The notes under the pieces are model-generated. The model was not told the origin of the DNA. It ran no database searches and saw nothing but the letters and a program-made list of their open reading frames with translations. Position numbers and translations under genes: made by a program. Below are positions 25,180 through 33,503 of a stretch of 48,365 nucleotides of DNA, one piece after another; the first letter of the stretch is position 1, and the number at the start of each line of letters is the position of its first letter. The stretch is from contig NZ_QQBB01000017.1 of the NCBI RefSeq assembly GCF_003350535.1, forward strand, positions 1-48,365, given 5' to 3'. The DNA comes from Microvirga subterranea (lineage in GTDB: Bacteria > Pseudomonadota > Alphaproteobacteria > Rhizobiales > Beijerinckiaceae).

Positions 25180-26613
25180 ATGTCCGAAAATAACTACTCA
25201 TGCCCGAAACCCAACAAGGTCTCATGGTGGATGCAGGAGGCCCTCGGGAATGAAGGTGGAACGCCTCCGACACCGGAGCTTCAAGGCCGGACCGAGACAG
25301 ACATCGTTATCGTCGGAGGCGGCTTCACTGGATTGTGGACGGCGCTCTTGCTCAAGGAGCGGAAGCCCGATCTTAGCGTGGTGCTGATCGAGGCGCATCT
25401 CTGCGGATCTGGTGCAAGCGGCATGAATGGCGGCAAGGTCCACGGATACTGGGGCGGGCTCAGCGGCCTCGCGGCCTCTCTAGGGGCAGATGCCGCCTTA
25501 GAAGCAGCACGCCTAGGAACAATGGCTCAGGATGCGATCCGCTCGTTCTGCACAGCGGCAGGACGAGACGTTTGGTGGAAGGAGGCTGGGAACCTTCGCG
25601 TTTCTACCTCGGATGCTCAAGACATAAAATTGCGTAACGTCATCGAAACGGCAAAGCGGCTCGGAGTGTCAGACACTGCAGTACAGTTGGATAAGGGTGC
25701 ACTCAATGAACGCATTCGATCCCCTAGATTCCGCCAAGGAATATATTATCCTGAAGGGGCGAACGTCCAACCAGCTCGACTTGCGCGCGAGCTGCGCAAA
25801 GCTTGTCTCCAAGCCGGAGTCGCAGTCTACGAAAACACACCTATGACCGCTATCGAAGAGGGTGACGTCTGCCTGATCAAAACTGCTAAGGGAGAGATCC
25901 TCTGCAAGCAGGTCGTCCTCGCAACGAACGTTGCGCTATCCGCCCATCGCCTCGCCTCTCCGCACGTTGCCGTCTTCTCCTCTTACGCGGTGATGAGTGA
26001 GCCTATTTCCGAGCTACATGACAGGATTGGATGGCGCGGAGACGAGGGAATAGCGGATCTGCGCATGTTTGTGCACTACTTTAGAAAGACCCAGGACAAT
26101 CGAATTCTCATGGGTTCAGGCTCAGGGCCCATTGCCTACAGCTCACGCTATGGCGACTCGGCAATGAACGAGGATATCGCATCGGCTGCAAGGGCACAGG
26201 CAGCTCTATCCCGGCTTCTGCCGGAACTTGGTAAGCCGCGAATCGATAAGGCCTGGGGCGGCGCGATCGATGTTTCGTCTGACCGCTTGCCATTCTTCCT
26301 GTCGTCGCCAAAGGGGCGCGTTCACATTGGGTGTGGGTATTCGGGGCATGGCGTGAATGCCACCCGCATTGGTGGAGAGTGCTTGTCGTCACTGGTCCTG
26401 GGCGAGAAGAACAAGTGGACGAATTCGCTGTTCTGCCGCAGGGCGGTGCCGAAGTTCCCTCCGGAACCGTTTCGGACCGTTGGGGGTCGTCTCGTGAGAG
26501 CTGCAATTCTCTCGTGCGAAGAGGCTGAGGATCGCGGCGTTCGTCCCCACGTTGCAGCTCGGTTTGGCGCTTGGCTCCCTAAGGCTCTTAATATAAAAGT
26601 TGGGATGCGTTAG
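25180..26613 (+). CDS. FAD-dependent amino-acid/amine oxidoreductase (DadA/PuuB-like)
   Basis: A 477-aa DAO-superfamily flavoenzyme. The dinucleotide-binding loop DIVIVGGGFTGL (41-52) is followed by Glu71 (VVLIE) for the ribose and by GSGASGMNGGKVHGYWGGL. The C-terminal flavin motif is HIGCGYSGHGVNATRIGGEC. Layout resembles gamma-glutamylputrescine oxidase and other FAD amine oxidases. It follows the importer by 26 bases and is probably the last gene of the unit. It suggests that the imported compound carries an amine oxidised to an aldehyde or keto product. Exact substrate unknown. Confidence 0.85.
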   Translation: MSENNYSCPKPNKVSWWMQEALGNEGGTPPTPELQGRTETDIVIVGGGFTGLWTALLLKERKPDLSVVLIEAHLCGSGASGMNGGKVHGYWGGLSGLAASLGADAALEAARLGTMAQDAIRSFCTAAGRDVWWKEAGNLRVSTSDAQDIKLRNVIETAKRLGVSDTAVQLDKGALNERIRSPRFRQGIYYPEGANVQPARLARELRKACLQAGVAVYENTPMTAIEEGDVCLIKTAKGEILCKQVVLATNVALSAHRLASPHVAVFSSYAVMSEPISELHDRIGWRGDEGIADLRMFVHYFRKTQDNRILMGSGSGPIAYSSRYGDSAMNEDIASAARAQAALSRLLPELGKPRIDKAWGGAIDVSSDRLPFFLSSPKGRVHIGCGYSGHGVNATRIGGECLSSLVLGEKNKWTNSLFCRRAVPKFPPEPFRTVGGRLVRAAILSCEEAEDRGVRPHVAARFGAWLPKALNIKVGMR

Positions 26614-27462
26614 ACACCGCACACTTAGGCCGTGCTCGGAATTCCGTGGATCAGTTACAAGCTTGATGAGCTGATCACGGAGTACGAGCATCAGCCAGTC
26701 CGACTGAGCCTTCCATACCAAGAGGTCCGCTGTTCTCTCGTCTTAAGACGGTTTGTACAACGGTGCGCGCAACGAGGCGATCCTTAAGAGCGGCAAATGA
26801 TTCCCGCCACGAAGTGGCCCGACAATATCTACATGCCCGGTGGTGCTGGCCTGATACAGGCTCCAAACCGTATCCATGGGGCTGGGAATGTCGCGAAAGA
26901 CTGTGGCAGCCAGTTTGTCCTCGTCATGGACTCCGCATGGCATCTGGACCCAGACCTAAGCTCGCTACCGGAGCAGTTTTTCCATTTGCGACTTCCAGCC
27001 AATCATAGGCAAGGGCACGGCACACACATCCCAAGCGCTCTCGCCACCGAGATGATAGCTTGGTTCACCTCCCGCGCAGAGCATCAACCTCGAATTTCGG
27101 TCCCGAGAACGCCCTGTAGCCCGAGCAACTCACAGTGCAATTCTGTTGCCCAGCGGGGATGTCTCTGACCGGCAGTGGAGGCAACGGGAGACGCAGCCTA
27201 CCAGCGTTAGAACCTTCGGTGCCTTTTAGAATAACTTGTCACACCTGCTCCGAGTGGCTGCAGCTGGACTCACGCCAAGGTGCGAAATGGCAGTAACCAA
27301 CCAAAGTTGGGTGTGATTCAGCCAACGGCAGCCATCAATATCCGCCTATCTTTGGCGCAGGTACAGGATCGACTTTGGCATACCACTGGCACACCAGATG
27401 ACAGCCGCGCCTATACAGAGACGACTTCCGGCAGCTAAATCTTCGATTTCAAAGGAAAGAAA
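26614..27462. other. Gene-poor stretch after cluster I
   Basis: About 850 bases without a supported gene. It holds a perfect 12-bp palindrome CGTCTTAAGACG (26739-26750) and an 8-bp one, TTGTACAA, just after it (26753-26760). These precede an open frame at 26797-27168 whose segments WPDNIYMPGGAGLIQ and ALATEMIAWFTSRAEH faintly recall the two ends of glycerol dehydrogenase. That would be a deletion remnant, but the similarity is too weak to call. No clear terminator for cluster I is seen. Confidence 0.4.
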
Positions 27463-27539
27463 TGGCGCACCCGACTCGATTCGAACGTGTGACTTTTGGC
27501 TTCAGAGGGCAACGCTCTATCCAGCTGAGCTACGGGTGC
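27463..27539 (-). pseudogene. Decayed tRNA-Arg (CCG-type) with altered anticodon
   Basis: Read on the minus strand, the acceptor stem, D-arm (TAGCTCAGCTGGATAGAGCG) and CCA match an ordinary alphaproteobacterial tRNA-Arg(CCG). The anticodon loop is CTCTGAA, giving CTG instead of CCG. The anticodon stem TTGCC/GCCAA has a C-C mismatch. The T-stem ACACG/CGAGT has an A-A mismatch. These changes make a functional tRNA unlikely. It may mark an integration site or a duplicated tRNA left to decay. Confidence 0.65.
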
Positions 27540-28070
27540 TTGAGGCGGTCGAAGACACTTGTCCGTTCCAAAACAGCTTTGAAGTTCAAGCCGTTACGAC
27601 TGCTAAGATAACGATCGTAGACCTAATAGCAAGTGCCTAGGTAGCTGGTTAGCGTCCCCATATTCTGACTTTCCGTCACACTCACTGTGACAACCCGTGC
27701 GACAAGTCGAGAGCCCATATGCCACGCCCATCCGCCTTTCCCGCCAGCCCCCCAACAATAAGACTCATTGGCTCGACTCCGGTCTAATTGCGCTTAAGCC
27801 TGAGCCTCTGGACCCCATCGGCGATGATTCCCGAAGCGATATCCTATTCTCACGCGCATCTATTCGTATAACGCTACTTCCAATCCCGTGATGACATATG
27901 GCAGGATTGTGGCAAGGCAGCCATACAGAGCGCCATCCATCCGGGGGTACGTAGGATTGACGGCAGGAACCACGACACAGCAACCCAGCCTCCATTTAGA
28001 GCCTATTAGCCCTCCGACTCCTTGGCCCAATGCGAATGCTCGGCTACTCGGCCTTGGCGCGGGCCTGCCG
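27540..28070. other. Intergenic region between tRNA remnant and nuclease fragment
   Basis: About 530 bases with no supported gene. GTCACA (27675-27680) and TGTGAC (27686-27691) form a small dyad. The open frame of the next gene extends back to 27888, but that part is Pro/Thr-rich with no family match. Confidence 0.4.
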
Positions 28071-28697
28071 ATGGACCCATTGGGAAGACTTGAGCTCTTT
28101 AGTCCAAAGGACTTTGAGCGGTTTACTCTCGAATGGGCGAGTGACTATCTAAGCAAGCATCTTCCAGGTGTTTACGAGGTCCAACAGCGTGGCGGCGCAG
28201 GCGATAAGGGTAGAGATGTTATTGTCTGGCTTGACCCACCTCATGTGAAGTCACGGCGCTGGCATCTGTATCAGTGCAAGCATTATAGCACTTGCCTAGG
28301 AGCCGACGCGGCATCTGCGGAGATTGGTAAAATCCTATATCACACCGCGAATGGAGCATACTCACCTCCAGTCGAATACTGGTTTGTGACGCACAAGGAT
28401 GTGACATCTCCATTACAGGATCTTATCGATAATCCTAATGATCTTAAGAACTTTATTCTCAGCAACTGGGATAAGTATTGCTCTGAAAAGATCACCTCAA
28501 AGGTCAAAATCAATCTCTCCACGCAGCTAGAGACACACATAAAGACATTCGATTTCAGTATATTTCGCGTGAAGCAACCCCTCGATTTGATCAAAGAGCA
28601 CAGCCAAACCCGTTATCATTTTACGGCATTTGGCGCTCCCCTCTTAGAAAGGCCACCCCCACCGAAGCCTCCATCATCTGTGGTCCTGCCCCGCTAA
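28071..28697 (+). pseudogene. ABC-3C-type nuclease-domain protein, C-terminus cut off by IS3
   Basis: From the ATG at 28071 the protein reads PLGRLELFSPKDFERFTLEW, then a PD-(D/E)xK nuclease core RGGAGDKGRDVIVWLD with WHLYQCKHY, and EYWFVTHKDVTSPLQDLID, NFILSNWDKYC, FDFSIFRVKQPLDLI and RYHFTAFGAPLLERPPPP. The order resembles the N-terminal restriction-like half of effectors from ABC-three-component (ABC-3C) anti-phage systems, by recollection of the family. The C-terminal half is missing. The TAA stop at 28695-28697 is formed at the edge of an inserted IS3 end. No ABC ATPase or middle component lies nearby, so the system is defunct here. Confidence 0.55.
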
Positions 28698-28973
28698 ACT
28701 GGTCCATTGAGAGGACAACTTTTCCGGGCATTTTGATCCTTGAGGAGGGTCAGTGCCATGAAGAGATCACGGTACACGGAAGAGCAGATCGCCTTTGCGC
28801 TGCATCAGGCCGAGAGCGGCACGCCGGTATCTGAGGTGATCCGCAAGATGGGGATCACCGAGCCGACCTTTTACAGGTGGAAGAAGCAGTTCGCCGGCAT
28901 GGGCGTGGCTGAGATCCGCCGCCTCAAGCAGCTCGAGGACGAGAACGCCCTGCTTAAGAAGCTCGTGGCGGAT
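28696..28973 (+). mobile_element. IS3-family element, truncated left end
   Basis: Starts AAACTGGTCCATTGAGAGGA, the same end as at base 80 of the window in opposite orientation. It carries the orfA start and stops matching after codon 72 (KKLVAD); the rest of orfA, orfB and the right end are absent. It interrupted the ABC-3C-like nuclease gene. Confidence 0.8.
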
Positions 28974-29015
28974 CGGGCTGATCGGATGCGGCAGCTTCTT
29001 TCGGCTCGCCTGTAA
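28758..29015 (+). pseudogene. IS3-family OrfA, truncated
   Basis: MKRSRYTEEQIAFALHQAES begins at the ATG at 28758. The helix-turn-helix SEVIRKMGITEPTFYRWKKQ and the zipper EIRRLKQLEDENALLKKLV follow. Family members continue past LKKLVADL into a longer helix and frameshift to orfB. Here the frame diverges after VAD into ARL-stop. Confidence 0.82.
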
Positions 29016-29380
29016 CCACGATCCCTACAGGCTGTAGAGCACCCAGACCTGGACTCGAACCCAAGTGGTCGGATGCCCATGCGGTTTTCCGGTCTATGGC
29101 CGATCTAGTGATCTTCACAGAAGGCCTGCCGCGGAGAGATCTGTCTGTTGAAAGAAGCTGACGATCACTTCGAGTTGATCTTGCAGGCGTCAGAATTCGC
29201 GGCGGACCAGGCAGTGCAGATCGACGACTAATCCAGGTAGCACATTGGCCATCGCGCTTAACGAGGGTATTGCCTTGCTCCTCCGGTTTGAGCTCTGTTG
29301 CATAGCCTGCGGCTTGAAATGTGTTCAAGCCTATGATCCTAAAGGACCGATACAGCCCGCAGAGTGGATCGTAGAGCAAA
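29016..29380. other. Region between IS3 remnant and secreted orphan
   Basis: About 365 bases with nothing recognised. It probably includes the promoter of the secreted orphan and the breakpoint sequence left by deletion of the IS3 body. Confidence 0.4.
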
Positions 29381-30259
29381 ATGAAAAATGGTTTCCGTGT
29401 TCTGGCGATTTGCGCTTCAGTCGCCGCTACTGGTCCGGTGATTGTCTACCCCGCCACCGCACAATCTAAGAAGCCACAGGCACCTGGTGGGATATCTGCT
29501 GAACCAAAGGGCTGTTCTCGAATTCCGGAAGTTTATGCGTACGTCAATGAATCAAACATCGATCTTGCAAATGCTTTGTCCAGACTGGACTTGCAGAAGC
29601 AAGAGCTAGAGAAAACCGACGAGTTTGAAAAGCGAAAGCGCGACGCCTGGGCCAACATCAGCGTTCCGATGGGCAACATTGGGAACCGGCGCTTCCATGA
29701 TTTCTTTGCTCCCATCAAAAAAACTTGGTTCAAGTACGACGTCGATAAAGAGCAATTCTGGCATAAGCCGAACGTAGGCGAGAGCTTTCTAGGTGGCGGT
29801 TCCGATACGAATGTGTTCGGCAATGGCTACATAGCCAGTTCACACATCACGTATGAATTGAAATGGAAACCCCTCGGCACTTATGAGGGCAGCAATGCCT
29901 TTGGCAATAAAACCACTGTACATGTTGCAGATGTCCAGCAGTTTGCACTTGATCTACCTGAAATTTACAGCGTGGACGACATGGGCAAGCCGAAGCAGAG
30001 TTTCGCTATTCCTATGCCGAGAGCAAAGCTCGGTGGTTCTTTGGACGACATCGGAGTTCTAATTTTGGGTGATCTCCGAAAGCACGGGTATGCCCGCATT
30101 ACCGACCGCCAAGAGCCGACACTGCAGCTTCCACTCGACAAGAGGATGACGAAGCACGTCTTCTTCGTCAGCCCGGTATGTGCGTACCTGTACAATATTA
30201 AAACCCAGACCGTTCTAGCTGAAATCCCTCGCTTTGGGAGGGGCTGGGGTGAGTTTTAA
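29381..30259 (+). CDS. Secreted orphan protein
   Basis: A 292-aa protein with a clear Sec signal (FRVLAICASVAATGPVIVYP then ATAQ at about 24-28). The mature part starts with KKPQAPGGISAEPKGCSRIP, includes a charged helix (SRLDLQKQELEKTDEFEKRK), and then mixed segments such as YIASSHITYELKWKPLGTYE. Two Cys in the mature part (in KGCSRI and SPVCAYL) could form a disulfide. The family is not recognised. GC appears lower than in the surrounding genes. It sits between IS remnants, so acquisition by transfer is plausible. Confidence 0.6.
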   Translation: MKNGFRVLAICASVAATGPVIVYPATAQSKKPQAPGGISAEPKGCSRIPEVYAYVNESNIDLANALSRLDLQKQELEKTDEFEKRKRDAWANISVPMGNIGNRRFHDFFAPIKKTWFKYDVDKEQFWHKPNVGESFLGGGSDTNVFGNGYIASSHITYELKWKPLGTYEGSNAFGNKTTVHVADVQQFALDLPEIYSVDDMGKPKQSFAIPMPRAKLGGSLDDIGVLILGDLRKHGYARITDRQEPTLQLPLDKRMTKHVFFVSPVCAYLYNIKTQTVLAEIPRFGRGWGEF

Positions 30260-30276
30260 CAAATCTCACGTAAGTC

Positions 30277-30582
30277 TAAGTACTCACGGCCACAGATCCG
30301 CTGACAATATGGGTTCTCGATCTAGCGCTGTACGACCGCCTCATCGGATAGGTTGAAAGTGTGCTGGAGATAGGACAAGCCCACCATCAGCCGGGTGGGC
30401 TTGGCGGGCCGCCTATGGGACCGGTAGAAGCGGCCGAACTCTTGATGAAACTTCTTCCATTCAATCAACCCCGCTAGGCGAAACAGCTCGTGACGGTGAT
30501 TGAGGATCTGATCAAGACGGCTGCGGTAGAGGTCGCATGAGTCACACATGCCCCATGAGCGACTGATCACGCTTGGTCCCAT
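30277..30582 (-). pseudogene. IS5/IS1182-type transposase, N-terminal remnant
   Basis: The frame reads LYRSRLDQILNHRHELFRLA, IEWKKFHQEFGRFY, PTRLMVGLSYLQHTFNLSDE and AVVQR, then a TAG at 30322-30324 where the family has the Trp of RWVENPYWQ. After the stop, IENPYCQRICGREY continues in frame. Only the first 105 or so residues of this transposase type remain. The right edge abuts the IS630-type element. Confidence 0.7.
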
Positions 30583-30583
30583 T

Positions 30584-32459
30584 TGAGCGCATCGCGGATC
30601 GACACCGCCGTGGTGCCGCTATTAACGGCTCCGCCTCATCCCACCTCGGCGACAGCAATCGCCTTCGATCTCTGTTCAGCGGTAGTTAGAGTCTTTGCAG
30701 TTATTAGCCGCCGAAAAGACAGCTGGCTGTCGCTCGCACCTCCAGATCTTCTCACCTGCACGCTTTGGATGTGCCTCAAAGTCGGCATTGCGCTCAGCGA
30801 AGTAGCGGTCAATCGCGGCCTTTGCTTCGTTTACGCTGGAATAGTTGCTGTTGTGTATGACCGCCCGTGCCATGCCGCTAAAGACAGACTCGATCACATT
30901 CAGAAATTGAGCGCCGGCCGGCAGAGGCACCGTTACGACGAGCGGCCTTATGCAGAGATGTGCAGATGCATTGTGCTTGGCAATCCACCCGCGCAGTCGT
31001 TTCGACATATGCCACGATGCAGCATCCCACGACAGGTAAAGGGTTCGGTAAGCCGGGCAGGTCTCGACTAGAGCCTCGGCCATGCGGATCATTTCAGTGG
31101 TGTTTTTCTTCTCACTGTAAAAGTGCGTGATCCGGTTCTGCGAGAGTTCCAGGGCCGCTGTGATGATCAAACAGCCATGTGATTTCTGGCGCTGTGGCAC
31201 TGTCCGGAGCTCGCCGGGAGGGGTCAGTGCCCGACCACCGTGCATCTTCACAGCGAACGGGCCGAACTCATCGATCGAGAAGAAGGCCTCATCCGGCTGA
31301 AGCCGCGACAGGACTGAGCGCAGACGGTCGAGTTTCTCGGAGTAGTCGGGATCAGTCGATGTCAGGACGATGCGAGCCTTGCGCCAGCGCCAGCCTGCCT
31401 GATGCACGATTTTGCGGATCGTGTCGCGACAGGCGGGGTGACCCTTATCGGAGAGGACATGGCTTAACGTGGCCATAGTCCACGTGGTCCGGTTGACCCC
31501 GTAGTTGCGTGGCGGTTTATGGAGGGTCGCAAAGATGAGGCTCTTCAAGCCTTCATCGTCCAGCTTGCGGCTTGCCGCGGTGCGCCCCGCAAAGAGCGTT
31601 TCCGCCCCACCTTGACCAAACGCCTGCAGGTAGCTGTGATAGGTTTTTCTATCGATGCCGAGGAAAGTACAGATTGTGTCTGCCTTCCAGCCACGGATGT
31701 TTGCAAGCACTGCCAGAGATCGGTTCCGTTCGGACAGGCGACCCTCATAGAAGTTGTTCAGCAGTGTGCTTAAATCGCGCACGCCGCCCAGCTCACCGCG
31801 AAGAGCAGCGCCGCTGATTTTCTTCTGAAGCACCTTCCGCATCCAGGTGAAAGCTGCCCGGTTGCTCAGCTCCTCTTGATATGCCTCTGCCGTGTTGTCG
31901 GCGGCAGGGCCGCCTGTCGTTGAGAGCTCGCTGAGAGCCCTCTGAGCCTTCGAGGAACAAGTCCTGCGGGCTAGCCGCACCAAGAATGTGACAGCAGACC
32001 GCCTGTCGAGCAACTTGGTATGGTCGTAGGCGGCCTCCCATAGCCTACGCTCTTTGTGCTTTAGAGAGCTGACATAGTTTCGGACAGTGCCACAGCTGCC
32101 GCTGTAGCCTTGTTCACGCATGCGTTCGTAGATTTCATGAGGAGAAGGAATTGGCGTCCCGGACGCGACATCCTCGTTCTTGAGCATTCGCCGGATCATG
32201 TCTATGTAAGGACCGAGCTTGGGAAATGTCCGTTGTTTCGGCCCGTACGATACTGGCTGTGGATACCTGAGCATCTTTCGGACCGTGTTGATGCTGATCC
32301 CGGTGTCGCGGACAACCTGCTTTCGTGAGACGCCCTCCACCAGAATGCGGTGGCGGATTCTCAGCCATTGATCTGTATCGCTGTACATTGAGGATACCTC
32401 CTAAATCGGATGGGGCCTCAAATCATTGACACGCCATGGGTCCGCCGACGCAGCGCTCA
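30584..32459 (-). mobile_element. Probable IS630-type element (ends tentative)
   Basis: TGAGCGC occurs at 30584-30590, and its complement GCGCTCA at 32453-32459. Beyond these the two ends share scattered matches (xxCGxxG, then GACxC), forming weak candidate inverted repeats around the IS630-type transposase gene. The TA target duplication typical of IS630 is not seen, so the boundaries are uncertain. Confidence 0.4.
30676..32388 (-). CDS. IS630-type transposase with IS21-like N-terminal HTH
   Basis: A 570-aa protein, longer than ordinary IS630 transposases (about 340 aa). The N-terminus RHRILVEGVSRKQVVRDTGI with NTVRKMLRYPQPVSY is a helix-turn-helix like that of IS21 IstA. The middle has a second HTH (IRGWKADTICTFLGIDRKTY). 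The C-terminal DDE core has FFSIDEFGPFAVKMHGGRAL, LYLSWDAASWHMSK and FLNVIESVFSGMARAVIHNS. Appears intact. The ATG at 32388 has GGAGG (rc of CCTCC) about nine bases upstream. Confidence 0.85.
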   Translation of the reverse strand: MYSDTDQWLRIRHRILVEGVSRKQVVRDTGISINTVRKMLRYPQPVSYGPKQRTFPKLGPYIDMIRRMLKNEDVASGTPIPSPHEIYERMREQGYSGSCGTVRNYVSSLKHKERRLWEAAYDHTKLLDRRSAVTFLVRLARRTCSSKAQRALSELSTTGGPAADNTAEAYQEELSNRAAFTWMRKVLQKKISGAALRGELGGVRDLSTLLNNFYEGRLSERNRSLAVLANIRGWKADTICTFLGIDRKTYHSYLQAFGQGGAETLFAGRTAASRKLDDEGLKSLIFATLHKPPRNYGVNRTTWTMATLSHVLSDKGHPACRDTIRKIVHQAGWRWRKARIVLTSTDPDYSEKLDRLRSVLSRLQPDEAFFSIDEFGPFAVKMHGGRALTPPGELRTVPQRQKSHGCLIITAALELSQNRITHFYSEKKNTTEMIRMAEALVETCPAYRTLYLSWDAASWHMSKRLRGWIAKHNASAHLCIRPLVVTVPLPAGAQFLNVIESVFSGMARAVIHNSNYSSVNEAKAAIDRYFAERNADFEAHPKRAGEKIWRCERQPAVFSAANNCKDSNYR

Positions 32460-32502
32460 CCGCATGTTTACTGCAGTCAAGCCGAGCGGATTTACGGACG
32501 CA

Positions 32503-32685
32503 TTAGGCGCAGCCCTTGGGCGTCATATCCTCCAACCCATTCTCTCTTAACGGCTCCAAGAGTCCGCGCAGCATCTCGATCATCTCGGCCGCCTCGATGA
32601 AGAGAGCCTGAGCCTCAGCCGGCGGAATCCCTTGGTCATGTTCGGATGCGGCCCAAAGGCGATCAACAAGATCAGGACCAGGCAT
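32503..32685 (-). CDS. Small orphan protein
   Basis: A 60-aa protein, MPGPDLVDRLWAASEHDQG, then PPAEAQALFIEAAEMIEMLR. It is predicted to be helical and acidic. GGAGG lies six bases upstream of the ATG at 32685, which supports translation. It lies in a short minus-strand group with the next two genes. No family recognised; small proteins of this kind are common on rhizobial plasmids and phages. Confidence 0.55.
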   Translation of the reverse strand: MPGPDLVDRLWAASEHDQGIPPAEAQALFIEAAEMIEMLRGLLEPLRENGLEDMTPKGCA

Positions 32686-32715
32686 AGAGCACCTCCATCT
32701 ATGGGCGGTCTGAAA

Positions 32716-32973
32716 CTACTCTGAGCGGTTTGCTGGATACCGGCAAACCACTTGGTGCACCTCGATATGGAAGTGCTTGCGGTCTCCTGTCAGGATCTCG
32801 GCCATGTCATCAATCCGGCTGATGATGTCATTGGCCAGCAGTTTGTCAGGCGTCCCGAACGGGATCTGAGACAGGCAGAGCTTCTGCCGAGCCTCGCCCA
32901 GCACCTTCAGGATCTCAGGCCCTTCTACCTTGCGAAATATCTCGATCGGCAAAAGCTTCGACCGGCGACTCAT
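32716..32973 (-). CDS. Small orphan protein
   Basis: An 85-aa protein beginning MSRRSKLLPIEIFRKVEG, with helices in PEILKVLGEARQKL and ANDIISRIDDMAEIL. AGGAGA lies about seven bases upstream of the ATG. Twin TGAGAACAT repeats lie 18-37 bases upstream of the start, between this gene and the XRE regulator on the same strand. No family recognised. Confidence 0.55.
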   Translation of the reverse strand: MSRRSKLLPIEIFRKVEGPEILKVLGEARQKLCLSQIPFGTPDKLLANDIISRIDDMAEILTGDRKHFHIEVHQVVCRYPANRSE

Positions 32974-32990
32974 TATATGCTCTCCTAAAA

Positions 32991-33010
32991 TGAGAACATA
33001 TTGAGAACAT
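32991..33010. promoter_or_regulatory. Tandem TGAGAACAT repeat, candidate operator
   Basis: TGAGAACAT occurs at 32991-32999 and again at 33002-33010, eleven bases apart (about one helical turn), between the XRE gene and the downstream small gene. Tandem same-face sites fit cooperative binding of a dimeric regulator such as the neighbouring XRE protein. Inference from position and spacing. Confidence 0.5.
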
Positions 33011-33024
33011 CGGATGGATGTCAG

Positions 33025-33468
33025 TCAAGCTCCCAATCGCGCGCTCGCTGACCGTCTCATCTCTCCCCGAATAGGCTGCCCCGTCCTATCGGCCTGGATC
33101 TCTTTAAGAGCACGCTTCACAGCCATACGCGCTGCATCGATGTGGCCTGCCGCGAGTAAGTCGTCCACGATCTTCAACGTCATCACAGCGTCCGGCCGCT
33201 GCCTTATGCCTTGGATGGGCTGTGGCACGTGAGGGACTAGCTCTACCTCCCCAGCGACTTCGTCCCCCTCGCCCGTCAGGTAAGCCGCACTGCACTGAAG
33301 AACCGACGCGAGGCTTTCGAGTGCCTGCGTGCTCGGGTTTGTGGAACGTCCAGTCACCAGATCCTGGATGAAGCCAGCCTCAAGACCCGCGTCTAATGAA
33401 GCTCTGCGCCAAGAGATTTTCAGGGTGTTGACCCGCTCGCCAATGCGCTGTCTGAGAATCTCGTTCAC
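33025..33468 (-). CDS. XRE-family helix-turn-helix regulator
   Basis: A 147-aa protein. Residues 7-65 form a Cro/CI-type HTH: RIGERVNTLKISWRRASLDA, GLEAGFIQDLVTGRSTNPST and QALESLASVLQCSAAYLTGE, the last a strong XRE ending. The C-terminal half (DAVMTLKIVDDLLAAGHIDA and ARMAVKRALKEIQAD) is helical, perhaps for oligomerisation. It lies just downstream of an intrinsic terminator and upstream of the tandem operator-like repeats. Probable regulator of the small genes to its left. Confidence 0.8.
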   Translation of the reverse strand: MNEILRQRIGERVNTLKISWRRASLDAGLEAGFIQDLVTGRSTNPSTQALESLASVLQCSAAYLTGEGDEVAGEVELVPHVPQPIQGIRQRPDAVMTLKIVDDLLAAGHIDAARMAVKRALKEIQADRTGQPIRGEMRRSASARLGA

Positions 33469-33503
33469 GCCCTGCTCCCTCGGATCGAGACGGAATGGAA
33501 AGC

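Noticed and set aside
26797..27168. Possible glycerol-dehydrogenase remnant
   Set aside because: Two short segments recall the family's ends, but similarity is too weak and the central domain is absent; left as part of a gene-poor region.
27398..27640. 80-residue frame containing PDSIRTCDFWLQ
   Set aside because: False translation across the decayed tRNA-Arg on the other strand.
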